A stretch of 7,135 bases of DNA from the NCBI GenBank assembly GCA_030669135.1, contig DAOVEE010000092.1, forward strand, positions 1 to 7,135, given 5' to 3'. How positions within the stretch are numbered: the stretch's first letter is position 1; each line of letters opens with the position of its first letter. The position numbers and the translations under genes were made by a program. Below the pieces are notes generated by a model. That model saw only the letters and a list, made by a program, of their open reading frames with translations, searched no databases and was not told the DNA's origin. Origin of the DNA: Candidatus Bathyarchaeota archaeon. GTDB taxonomy: Archaea; Thermoproteota; Bathyarchaeia; TCS64. Of the stretch, positions 1 to 5,931 are shown piece after piece.

Positions 1-354
1 AATGAGGGATCGACGAGACACCAGGAGAGACATGAACGGAAACCCCAGAAGATGGTCTTGGCGGCGGTGGCGGGCTTCCCGGACCTAGAGAACTTCGACG
101 TGGCGAGGGCCCTCTTCCCAGACGCGTTGCACATACTTCTCCCAGCCGCCCAGATTCTGGAGGACCCGGAGGGAAGCAAACAAGTATCCTACTTCACGGA
201 GGCGGTCAAGGAGGCTGGAAAACAGATCGTCGCCAAAGGCACCGTCGACGAAGACGTGAAAAAGAAGCTCGTCGTCGATTACTCTCCCGAAGTAAAAAAC
301 ATGATCAGGGAGAAGGCAAACAAGTACTTCGAGGCGCAACTGAGGGAGGAGTAA
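1..354 (+). CDS. Unrecognised protein, C-terminal part (probably truncated by window edge)
   Basis: The reading frame is open from base 1 to a TAA at 352-354, so the gene probably begins upstream of the window. An internal ATG at 52 would give a 100-residue product, but nothing like a ribosome site precedes it. The 17 codons before it are hydrophilic and basic, and less GC-rich at third positions than the rest. The clear coding part has a hydrophobic stretch (MVLAAVAGFPDLENF) followed by a charged, helix-rich tail with many Lys and Glu, ending EAQLREE. There is no signal peptide, membrane span or cysteine motif. I do not recognise the family. It lies 49 bp before the amidohydrolase on the same strand, so it may belong to the same pathway, but a T-run and a TATA-like box lie between them. 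It is coding with fair confidence; its function is unknown. Confidence 0.6.
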   Translation, partial: NEGSTRHQERHERKPQKMVLAAVAGFPDLENFDVARALFPDALHILLPAAQILEDPEGSKQVSYFTEAVKEAGKQIVAKGTVDEDVKKKLVVDYSPEVKNMIREKANKYFEAQLREE

Positions 355-364
355 CTTCCCCTTG

Positions 365-397
365 TTTTTTATGTCGGGACACAACGGATATTTGGTG
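365..397 (+). promoter_or_regulatory. T-run / TATA-like box and GGTG ribosome site before the amidohydrolase
   Basis: A run of six T at 365-370 leads into ATG (TTTTTTATG), 11 bp after the stop of the first gene. It could end that transcript, since archaeal termination favours oligo-T, or serve as a T/A-rich promoter box, being centred about 35 bp before the start at 404. GGTG at 394-397 sits 6 nt before the TTG start and is the best ribosome-binding match. The T-run and GGTG are seen directly; both roles are inferred. Confidence 0.4.
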
Positions 398-403
398 TGT
401 TAA

Positions 404-1753
404 TTGGCAGCGGATCTGGTTGTCAAGAACTCTAGACTCGTCAGCCCAAGCGGAATACTCGATGCCGGGGTGGCGGTCAAGGATGGAGTCGTCGTGGCTG
501 TCGCCCGAGACGTGCACCTGCCCAAAGCGGACAAGGTGATCGACGCGAAAGGCAACTATGTCCTACCGGGGTTGCTGGACGGACACGCCCACACGTTTCT
601 CCCTCCCGAGACCGCTGAGACGGGAATGAAGGCAGCAGCCAAAGGCGGAGTCACCACCATGCTGGAGATGCCTGGCACCCAGATGGGCTGCTTCGACATC
701 GAACAGTACAGGGAAAAGAAGGCGATCATGGAGAAAGCCGCCCACGTGGACTTCTGCATACACGCGGGCTGCGCCGCCGGCTACCCCGACGGCACCCTCA
801 CAAAGATGTGGGAAGCGGGGGCCACCGGCGCCAAGTTCTTCATAAGCAGCGCCGGCCCCAAATGGCCACAGACCTTCGACGGGTACGTCATCGACCGATT
901 CAAAGAGCTCGCAACGTGCGGTGGACTGGCTCTCATCCACGCCGAGAACGACAACATCCTAAGGGACAACCTGAAGAAGCTCAGAGAGGCTGGCCGCAGG
1001 GACTACGCCGCCCACCTGGAGTGCAGACCCAGGGTCGCCGAGGTGGAAGCCGGCAGAAGGATGATCGACTACCTAAAGATGACGGGCTGCCGCGGCTTGA
1101 TAGTCCACACCTCGGTCCCCGAGACGGTCTGGTACAGCGCCGAGGCCCGGATGGATGGCGCCGAGACCTACGTCGAGACCTGCCCCCAGTACCTTTACCT
1201 CACCGAGGACAACGTCAAGGAGAGGGGCCCCTGGCAAAAGTTCGCGCCTCCGCCCCGCACAAAGGCGGACAAAGCCGAACTCAGAAGGCTTCTACAGATG
1301 GGGTGGATAGACACTGTGGCGACGGACCACGCCCCCTACGGCAAGGATCGCAAGGAGGCTGGGCTCGAAGATATCTTCGAGGCCCCCAACGGCATTCCAG
1401 GGCTGGAAACCTACCTGCCTCTCCTCCTAAACGGCGTAAACGAGGGCTGGCTCAGCCTTGAGAGGCTAGCCGCGGTGTCATCGGAGAAACCCGCCATGGT
1501 GTACGGCATCTATCCGCGTAAGGGCGCTTTGAAGATAGGCTGCGACGCCGACATGGTCATCGTCGACATGAAACGCAGAGTCAAGCTCAGCGACGATACC
1601 CAGATCACGGCCTGCGGCTGGACACCCTACGACGGCATGACCGTCCAGGGTTGGCCCACCACCTCGATACTCCGCGGAAACGTCGTCATGGAGGATGATC
1701 AGGTGCTGTCGAAGAAAGGATCGGGCAGGTTCATACCCCGTCTCGACGCGTGA
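404..1753 (+). CDS. Cyclic amidohydrolase (hydantoinase/allantoinase/dihydroorotase family)
   Basis: This 449-residue metal-dependent hydrolase of the urease-type superfamily would open a cyclic amide ring in the cytoplasm. The N-terminal beta-sandwich strand (DLVVKNSRLVSPSG, residues 4-17) sets the TTG start at 404, which has GGTG 6 nt upstream. Metal-site residues are all visible: H61 and H63 in DGHAH, K144 in GAKFF (the carbamylated bridging lysine in this family), H179 in IHAEN, H235 in IVHTS, and the catalytic D308 in TDHAP. ETCPQYL (258-264), NGIPGLE and the closing GCDADMVIVD are further family marks. Canonical dihydroorotases read HxHxR after the first strand; here it is HAHTF with no Arg. 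This argues against a pyrimidine-biosynthesis role and for a hydantoinase- or allantoinase-like substrate, but the exact substrate is open. The length fits allantoinase and the shorter dihydropyrimidinases. The last 23 bp overlap the convergent Nob1 gene. Confidence 0.9.
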   Translation: MAADLVVKNSRLVSPSGILDAGVAVKDGVVVAVARDVHLPKADKVIDAKGNYVLPGLLDGHAHTFLPPETAETGMKAAAKGGVTTMLEMPGTQMGCFDIEQYREKKAIMEKAAHVDFCIHAGCAAGYPDGTLTKMWEAGATGAKFFISSAGPKWPQTFDGYVIDRFKELATCGGLALIHAENDNILRDNLKKLREAGRRDYAAHLECRPRVAEVEAGRRMIDYLKMTGCRGLIVHTSVPETVWYSAEARMDGAETYVETCPQYLYLTEDNVKERGPWQKFAPPPRTKADKAELRRLLQMGWIDTVATDHAPYGKDRKEAGLEDIFEAPNGIPGLETYLPLLLNGVNEGWLSLERLAAVSSEKPAMVYGIYPRKGALKIGCDADMVIVDMKRRVKLSDDTQITACGWTPYDGMTVQGWPTTSILRGNVVMEDDQVLSKKGSGRFIPRLDA

Positions 1754-2255
1754 TGTCTTTTTTCCTGCTCGGTCTCCGTTTGAGCTCGGTGCCGCATATT
1801 GGGCAGACATCATCGGGCTGAGGCTCTGCGTACTCTCGGTGGCAGCCCGGACAGTAGAGAGTCCATTTGAACTGTCTCTTGATGCCCGGAGTCGCCAGGC
1901 CCCTATACCTAAGCCCGAGGGCGTCCGCCATGTTCTGAACAGAGTAGTCGTCGGACACTATGACCGGCTCCAACTCGTTGTCACTGAGCTGTAGCCCGAG
2001 GGCCAGAACCTGTTTATCTGTCGCCGATAGGGCTTGGGACTCCCCCATCCTCAGCGACTCGTCCTCCACAATGCCCAGATAGCTCTCATCGGGCTCCACG
2101 ACCTTGAGCCTCCCCGTGGACTCTATGCTCCTGAGCCGAGCCGCGATGAACCCGTATCTCAGCTCCTCGACGACGAGGGGCACCGTGTACGCGGTTTCGT
2201 TCTGGGGGTCGAGCCCCTGTATGAAGGCCGAGGAATCCAGTATGAGCGCGTACAA
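1731..2255 (-). CDS. nob1: rRNA maturation endonuclease Nob1 (PIN domain plus zinc ribbon)
   Basis: This 174-residue protein has the Nob1 architecture: a PIN nuclease domain (about residues 1-125) followed by a zinc ribbon. PIN acidic residues are visible at D7 (LILDSSAF), E31 (VVEELRYG), D80 (ATDKQVLALG) and D102/D103 (VSDDYSVQNMA). The zinc ligands are C135-x2-C138 and C151-x2-C154. A Lys/Arg-rich tail follows (residues 159-171). Nob1 cuts the pre-rRNA to make the mature 3' end of the small-subunit rRNA, working on the pre-40S-like particle in the cytoplasm. The start is a TTG at 2255, because the frame begins directly at the first PIN strand; it lies 7 bp after the NAD kinase stop, so the two are probably cotranscribed. 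No strong ribosome site precedes it, which suggests translational coupling. The order PIN then ribbon and the length match archaeal Nob1. A toxin VapC is unlikely because of the ribbon and the absence of an antitoxin gene. Confidence 0.9.
   Translation of the reverse strand: MYALILDSSAFIQGLDPQNETAYTVPLVVEELRYGFIAARLRSIESTGRLKVVEPDESYLGIVEDESLRMGESQALSATDKQVLALGLQLSDNELEPVIVSDDYSVQNMADALGLRYRGLATPGIKRQFKWTLYCPGCHREYAEPQPDDVCPICGTELKRRPSRKKDITRRDGV
1758..1763 (+). terminator. Oligo-T terminator candidate after the amidohydrolase
   Basis: A run of six T begins 5 bp after the amidohydrolase TGA. Oligo-T on the non-template strand is the usual intrinsic termination signal in archaea. The run lies inside the 3' coding end of Nob1 on the other strand, where it encodes the basic tail (KK), so it may be there for either reason. 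Confidence 0.4.
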
Positions 2256-2262
2256 CCTGGGC

Positions 2263-3099
2263 TCACTTGGACTGGATGGTTAATATCCGTTTCTGGATGC
2301 GGCTGTAGAACGACCTGAACCTTATGAAACGGGTCATACGTTCGCTCGCGTAGCATTCTATCGTATTAAACGGCTGCAGTGGGTGGAGAGACCGCCCATC
2401 GATGATGGCGATAGCCTCCGCCCTGGGCTTGAGGAGCTCAAGAGTTATTATGGAGTCGGGCGGCACCACGATGCTCCTGAAGTAGCTGTAAGGGCAGACC
2501 GCAGTGATGGAGAAGCCGTCGATGCCCGGAGCCAGTACGGCGCCTCCAGCCGACATGTTGTAGGCGGTGGAGCCGGCGGGTGTGGACACTAAGATCCCGT
2601 CGGCCTGCACGTCTATTATGTGCTCCCCGTCGACCCTCAGCCCAAGCAGAACCATTTTGGAGGGTAGATGCGAGGCAATCAACACCTCGTTCAGGGCGTC
2701 TGGGAAGCTCCCCTCAAGCTGGAGACACCTGCTGCTCACCTTCATGCTCTCCTCTATGAAGTAGTCGCCTTCCAGGATCTTGTCGAGCGCCCACTCGGCC
2801 TCGGGGACCGTGACCTCGCTTAGGAAGCCTCTGCGGCCCATGTTAACGCCCAGGATGGGGGTCTCGGGGGTTTTCATCTCCATCGCGGTCCTGAGTATGG
2901 TGCCGTCGCCGCCGACCGTGACCATGAAGTCGCCCTCCATATCGGAGAGATTCGTGTTATTATCTTCCAGCTCGAGGGCTGACGCCGTATTGGTCTCGAC
3001 GCTGACATCCACTCCACGTTCGCCAAGATAGTCTATGATGCGCCTCGTAAGCGAAAGGGCGTTGGGGATATCGGTACGTGAGACGATGCCCGCCTTCAT
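2263..3099 (-). CDS. nadK: NAD kinase
   Basis: The enzyme phosphorylates NAD to NADP in the cytoplasm using ATP or polyphosphate. Numbering from the ATG at 3099 (278 residues), the family marks are GGDGT (63-67, with D65 as the expected catalytic Asp), GVNMGRRGFLSEV (84-96), LNEVLI with the Asn-Glu pair at 137-138, and DGILVSTPAGSTAY (167-180). The C-terminal beta-rich domain runs to the end. The frame also allows an upstream GTG at 3162 that would overlap the methyltransferase gene. I chose 3099 because GAGGG lies 6 nt before it, the protein then begins at the first beta strand (KAGIVSR), and the length fits archaeal NAD kinases. It sits 47 bp after pcm and 7 bp before nob1, all in one direction. 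No active-site residue looks lost. Confidence 0.93.
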   Translation of the reverse strand: MKAGIVSRTDIPNALSLTRRIIDYLGERGVDVSVETNTASALELEDNNTNLSDMEGDFMVTVGGDGTILRTAMEMKTPETPILGVNMGRRGFLSEVTVPEAEWALDKILEGDYFIEESMKVSSRCLQLEGSFPDALNEVLIASHLPSKMVLLGLRVDGEHIIDVQADGILVSTPAGSTAYNMSAGGAVLAPGIDGFSITAVCPYSYFRSIVVPPDSIITLELLKPRAEAIAIIDGRSLHPLQPFNTIECYASERMTRFIRFRSFYSRIQKRILTIQSK

Positions 3100-3105
3100 G
3101 CCGGT

Positions 3106-3135
3106 CCCTCTTGGAGTAGACACACCGCTTTTAAA
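3106..3135 (-). promoter_or_regulatory. NAD kinase TATA-like box and ribosome site
   Basis: On the minus strand TTTAAAA (3135-3129) lies between the pcm stop and the NAD kinase start, centred about 33 bp before the ATG. GAGGG (3110-3106) is 6 nt before the ATG. A transcript started about 26 bp after the box would begin in or next to GAGGG. The ribosome site would therefore serve mainly read-through RNA from pcm, while the internal promoter would give a near-leaderless mRNA. The motifs are seen; the promoter activity is inferred. Confidence 0.45.
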
Positions 3136-3146
3136 CCCTGCACCTT

Positions 3147-3818
3147 TCACCTCAGCCTCCACCCATACTCCCCGAGAAGTGGCACGTACACCACCTTCAT
3201 GAGGCTGCGCTCAGAGACGCGCCCCGACTCATCCTTCTCCAGCAGAAGCATGTCCTGGCCAGTATACCTGTCTCCTCCCACAGGGCCCACGAGCTTACCC
3301 GGGGCTCTCAGCTGCTCGACGAGCGGCGGCGGGACCTTGGGGCTCGCCGCGGTGATGCTTATCGCGTCGTAGGGGGCGTCCTTGGCGTAGCCCACGGACC
3401 CGTCGCCTAGAACCAGCTTCACGTCCCCGTAACCAGCCCGCTCAAGGTTCTCGCGGGCGAACTCGCAGGTGACGGCGTTTATCTCTATCGCCACGACGAG
3501 ACCCGTCTCCCCCACGAGCTCCCTGGCCAAGGCTGCGCCGTACCCTGAGCCCGCCCCTACCTCGAGGAGCCTCATCTCCTCCCTTAGCCCCAGGGGCTCG
3601 TAGCTCACTGGGTACATGTAGGGGGCGCTGATGGTCTGCCTGCCGTCCCCAGGGATGGGGAAAGGCTGGTCGTTGTAACTGTACTGCCTGTACCGGAGGT
3701 CCATGAACTCCTCCCGGGGCACCCGTAGCATGGCCTCGGCCATGGCTTGGGACCTGACATATCTGGCTCTGGTGTACCGCTTTACCATCTCTTTACGCTG
3801 CTCGGAGAAACTCGGCAT
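3147..3818 (-). CDS. pcm: Protein-L-isoaspartate O-methyltransferase
   Basis: This 223-residue SAM-dependent repair enzyme methylates L-isoaspartyl residues in aged proteins so that they can revert to aspartate. The N-terminal helices carry the usual family sequence (VPREEF, 33-38). QTISAPYM (61-68) is the substrate-side signature. Motif I, LLEVGAGSGYGAA (84-96), binds SAM. E113 in AIEIN is the acidic residue for the SAM ribose, and LGDGS (138-142) and the YDAISITAA strand complete the Rossmann-like fold. The length is typical. The ATG at 3818 is supported by AGAGGTGA ending 6 nt upstream. It is first in the co-oriented set pcm, nadK, nob1. A general class I methyltransferase is the only alternative, and QTISAP makes that unlikely. 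Confidence 0.92.
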   Translation of the reverse strand: MPSFSEQRKEMVKRYTRARYVRSQAMAEAMLRVPREEFMDLRYRQYSYNDQPFPIPGDGRQTISAPYMYPVSYEPLGLREEMRLLEVGAGSGYGAALARELVGETGLVVAIEINAVTCEFARENLERAGYGDVKLVLGDGSVGYAKDAPYDAISITAASPKVPPPLVEQLRAPGKLVGPVGGDRYTGQDMLLLEKDESGRVSERSLMKVVYVPLLGEYGWRLR

Positions 3819-3824
3819 ATGGTC

Positions 3825-3870
3825 TCACCTCTGAAAAACGTCTCGCCGTATAAAAGAATGGCATAAAAAT
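3825..3870 (-). promoter_or_regulatory. pcm promoter (two TATA-like boxes) and ribosome site
   Basis: The 54-bp gap after the CoA-transferase stop holds two A/T boxes on the minus strand: ATTTTTAT (3870-3863) and CTTTTATA (3856-3849). AGAGGTGA (3832-3825) is 6 nt before the pcm ATG and is the best ribosome site in the window. Start from the distal box would leave that site intact in the mRNA; start from the proximal box would cut into it. The T-rich boxes could also help end the CoA-transferase transcript. Confidence 0.5.
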
Positions 3871-3872
3871 GG

Positions 3873-5024
3873 TTAAGGGGTGACTACGACGCCGGCCTTA
3901 CGGAGCTCCTGTATCTGCTCGTCGGTGTAGCCCAGCATCTCCTTGAGGACCTCGGCGGAGTGCTCGCCCAGCAGGGGCGCCGCCAGCCTTATCTCGCCGG
4001 GTGTCGCGCTCATCTTCAGGGGGAACCCTGGCATACGCACCTTTCCGGCGGTCTTATGCTCGACCTCGACGATGATGCCCCGCGCCTTGACATGAGGGTC
4101 CTCGATGGCCTCGTCGATCTGAAGTATAGGAGCCACAGGGACGCTCACAGCCACAAGGGCGTCGACTACTTCACTCACCTTCTTTTCCCCGACCCAGTTC
4201 TCTAGGGCCGTGCGGCCCATGCCCAGATCATCAACGCCCATGGCCATCATCAGCCTCTGGTGCATGTTGGGATCCGCCGCCACGTAAACGTAGCCGTCAG
4301 TGGCATGGAACACCCCGAAGGTCGAAGGCCCCATTATCCTATCTAAACTGCGCTCCCACGGGAGTTTACCGCTGAGAGTGTATCCCGTGATCTGGACCCC
4401 TGTCTGCGCCAGCATACAGTCCAGCTGGGACACGTCGATGAGCTGCCCCTCCCCAGTCTTGTCCCTGTGCCTGATGGCGCCGAGGATGCCGACGACCGCC
4501 CATAGACCAGGGTCTAGGTCGCCGTGCCAAGCGGCGGGGACGATCGGGGGCCCCTCTGGGTCCACGTTGTCACCCGTGATCCTGTACCAGCCGCTGTACG
4601 CGCCGGCGATGGGCGCGAAGCTGGGGCGGTCCTTGTATGGGCCGTCCAAGCCGAAGCCGCTGAGGCTTGCGTAGATGATGTCGGGCTTAACTTTCTTCAG
4701 GTCCTCGTAGCCTAGGCCCAGCTTGTCCATGGTGCCTCTCTTGAAGTTCTCGACGACGACGTCACACTGCTTCACCAGCTCATAGATGATCTCCTTGGCC
4801 TTGGAATCCTTGAGGTTTAGGCTTACACCCTTCTTGTTCCGGTCAAGGTAGTGGAAAACGCTGCTGACGCCGCCGAAGTGAGGCGGGTAGAGCCGCGCGA
4901 TCTCGCCCCACGGGGGCTCGATCTTGATGACGTCGGCACCCATGTCGGCCATGACCATGGTGCTATAAGGTCCGAAGTACACGTGGCTGAAGTCTAGAAC
5001 GCGAATATCGTCAAGCATACCCAT
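3873..5024 (-). CDS. CaiB/BaiF family CoA-transferase (class III)
   Basis: This 383-residue enzyme moves CoA between carboxylic acids in the cytoplasm through an aspartyl-CoA thioester. Typical family blocks are RVLDFSHVYFGPYSTMVMADMGADVIKIE (8-36, cut here by eye), NKKGVSLNLK (63-72), VVVENFKRG (89-97), and SLSGFGLDGPY (120-130). WHGDLDPGLWA follows, in which D169 falls at the expected catalytic Asp. TGEGQLIDVSQ and the C-terminal PHVKARG block are also present. The ATG at 5024 is favoured over an in-frame ATG two codons later because GGTGA lies 7 nt before it. Family members act on formyl-, carnitine-, succinyl-, mesaconyl- or phenyl-substituted acids, and the sequence does not tell which. 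No acyl-CoA ligase, dehydrogenase or second transferase gene is nearby, so no pathway can be named. The TATA box upstream indicates its own promoter, with pcm following 54 bp later. Confidence 0.92.
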   Translation of the reverse strand: MGMLDDIRVLDFSHVYFGPYSTMVMADMGADVIKIEPPWGEIARLYPPHFGGVSSVFHYLDRNKKGVSLNLKDSKAKEIIYELVKQCDVVVENFKRGTMDKLGLGYEDLKKVKPDIIYASLSGFGLDGPYKDRPSFAPIAGAYSGWYRITGDNVDPEGPPIVPAAWHGDLDPGLWAVVGILGAIRHRDKTGEGQLIDVSQLDCMLAQTGVQITGYTLSGKLPWERSLDRIMGPSTFGVFHATDGYVYVAADPNMHQRLMMAMGVDDLGMGRTALENWVGEKKVSEVVDALVAVSVPVAPILQIDEAIEDPHVKARGIIVEVEHKTAGKVRMPGFPLKMSATPGEIRLAAPLLGEHSAEVLKEMLGYTDEQIQELRKAGVVVTP

Positions 5025-5031
5025 TCAATGT

Positions 5032-5075
5032 TCACCGAATCTCAATAAGTCACAGGGCATCGCCTTTAAACTTTA
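5032..5075 (-). promoter_or_regulatory. CoA-transferase promoter and ribosome site
   Basis: On the minus strand AAAGTTTAAAGG spans about 5074-5063, with TTTAAA at 5070-5065. The purine-rich bases before it resemble a BRE. The box is centred about 43 bp before the ATG, giving a predicted leader near 17 nt that keeps GGTGA (5036-5032), 7 nt before the ATG. This is the most canonical promoter-leader arrangement in the window. Confidence 0.6.
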
Positions 5076-5102
5076 TGCGCCATAATAATTAATGGAAAAC
5101 GC

Positions 5103-5813
5103 CTAGACTCTCTTGATATCTCCGTCAACCGAGACGATCAGGCGCTGCGTCGGAATCATCTTCCCCGACGCCTCTAGGGCGCGCTGGGCGACGACGTTCA
5201 ACGCGCTGCAGCAAGGCACCTCCATTTGAGCCACCGTTAGACTCCTCACGTCGTTTCTCTTCAATATCTCTGTCAACTTCTCGATGTAGTGGTTGACGTC
5301 GTCGAACTTGGGGCACCCTATCACGACGCTCCTGTCCTTGAGCAGCCTCTGGTGGAGCGCCGGGGTAGCGACCGCGGCGCAGTCAGCCATCAGCAGCAGG
5401 TCCGCGTCCCTGAAGAACGGCGCCTTAATAGGTACAAGGTTTAACTGGATGGGCCAATGCCGTAGAGCTGACTGAGCGGATGCCTCAGCACGCTCCCGTC
5501 CCGCCGGGCTACCCTTCAGCTCCTGGACTTGGGATGCCGGGCAGCCGCAAGCCAGCGTCTCACGTGTTTTCAGGGCCTCTAGGTGTTCGTGGACCGCCTC
5601 CTCGTCGAACTCGGGGGCTTTGCGTTTTATGGTGGTTATAGCGTCTTGGGGACAGTGGCCAAGGCAGGCCCCAAGCCCGTCGCAGTAGGCGTCGTTCACT
5701 ATCCGGGCTTTGCCGTTTATGATCTGGAGGGCGCCTTCTGCGCAGTTGGGGATGCATTGGCCGCAGCCGTTGCACTTCTCCTCGTCTATATGGACGATGT
5801 TTCGCGTAACCAT
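5103..5813 (-). CDS. 4Fe-4S ferredoxin-like protein with cysteine-rich C-terminal domain
   Basis: This 236-residue iron-sulfur protein is probably a cytoplasmic electron carrier or redox protein. Motif one is C14-x2-C17-x2-C20-x3-C24. Motif two is C44-x5-C50-x3-C54-P (DGLGACLGHCP), where the second Cys of a normal CxxCxxC is Leu47. A longer domain follows with conserved-looking cysteines: CGCP (89-92), LMADCA (C145), IGCPKFDD (C167) and MEVPCC (C201, C202), plus WPIQLNLV (120-127). I recall the DGLGAC, WPVQL and MEVPCC combination from a family of anaerobe and archaeal 4Fe-4S binding proteins without assigned function. The ATG at 5813 is chosen because GGTG lies 6 nt upstream; a TTG at 5825 would add four residues but has no such site. 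It is divergent from the small membrane-protein gene and 78 bp upstream of the CoA-transferase. The dyads at its promoter suggest specific regulation. Confidence 0.87.
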   Translation of the reverse strand: MVTRNIVHIDEEKCNGCGQCIPNCAEGALQIINGKARIVNDAYCDGLGACLGHCPQDAITTIKRKAPEFDEEAVHEHLEALKTRETLACGCPASQVQELKGSPAGRERAEASAQSALRHWPIQLNLVPIKAPFFRDADLLLMADCAAVATPALHQRLLKDRSVVIGCPKFDDVNHYIEKLTEILKRNDVRSLTVAQMEVPCCSALNVVAQRALEASGKMIPTQRLIVSVDGDIKRV

Positions 5814-5819
5814 GACATA

Positions 5820-5869
5820 CACCAATGAACATTATTTCATATGAATATTGTTTCATATTATGATTTAAA
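5820..5869 (-). promoter_or_regulatory. Ferredoxin promoter with tandem dyad operator candidates
   Basis: On the minus strand CCTTTAAATC gives a TATA box (TTTAAA at 5869-5864) about 53 bp before the ATG, placing transcription start near 5840. GGTG (5823-5820) is the ribosome site. Between the box and that start lie two dyads: TTCATATGAA (5836-5845, perfect) and TCATA-T-TATGA (5853-5863, perfect arms around one base). They share a 12-bp direct repeat, ATTATTTCATAT (5831-5842) and ATTGTTTCATAT (5847-5858), with one mismatch and a 16-bp period. The location between TATA and start is where many archaeal repressors bind. The regulator is unknown. Confidence 0.6.
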
Positions 5870-5872
5870 GGT

Positions 5873-5917
5873 TATTGCATAAGATACACAAAGAAATAAA
5901 GACCCAGTTAAGCAATA
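5873..5917 (+). promoter_or_regulatory. Inverted repeat around the likely promoter of the small membrane-protein gene
   Basis: TATTGCATAA (5873-5882) and TTAAGCAATA (5908-5917) are inverted copies matching at 9 of 10 positions, with a 25-bp spacer. The A-rich AAATAAAG (5894-5901) in the spacer is centred about 34 bp before the GTG start at 5932, a reasonable TATA position. This could be a regulator site for the plus-strand gene; it is less clear than the ferredoxin dyads. Confidence 0.4.
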
Positions 5918-5931
5918 TGGAATGAATACCA

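Noticed and set aside
808..1461. A 217-codon open frame on + inside the amidohydrolase
   Set aside because: It is rich in Arg, Pro and Gly, as expected for a shifted frame of GC-rich coding DNA, and it lies wholly inside a gene with full motif support.
1731..2255. PIN-domain gene as a VapC toxin
   Set aside because: The C-terminal four-cysteine zinc ribbon and basic tail are those of Nob1, and no antitoxin-like gene is adjacent.
3100..3162. Upstream GTG start for NAD kinase at 3162
   Set aside because: It would add 21 residues with no family counterpart and overlap pcm; the ATG at 3099 has GAGGG at good spacing.
5826..5931. Repeats in the divergent gap as a small CRISPR or tRNA/snoRNA gene
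   Set aside because: There are only two short repeats with a 16-bp period and no spacers, no cloverleaf, and no matching C and D box pair; position at a TATA box fits an operator better.
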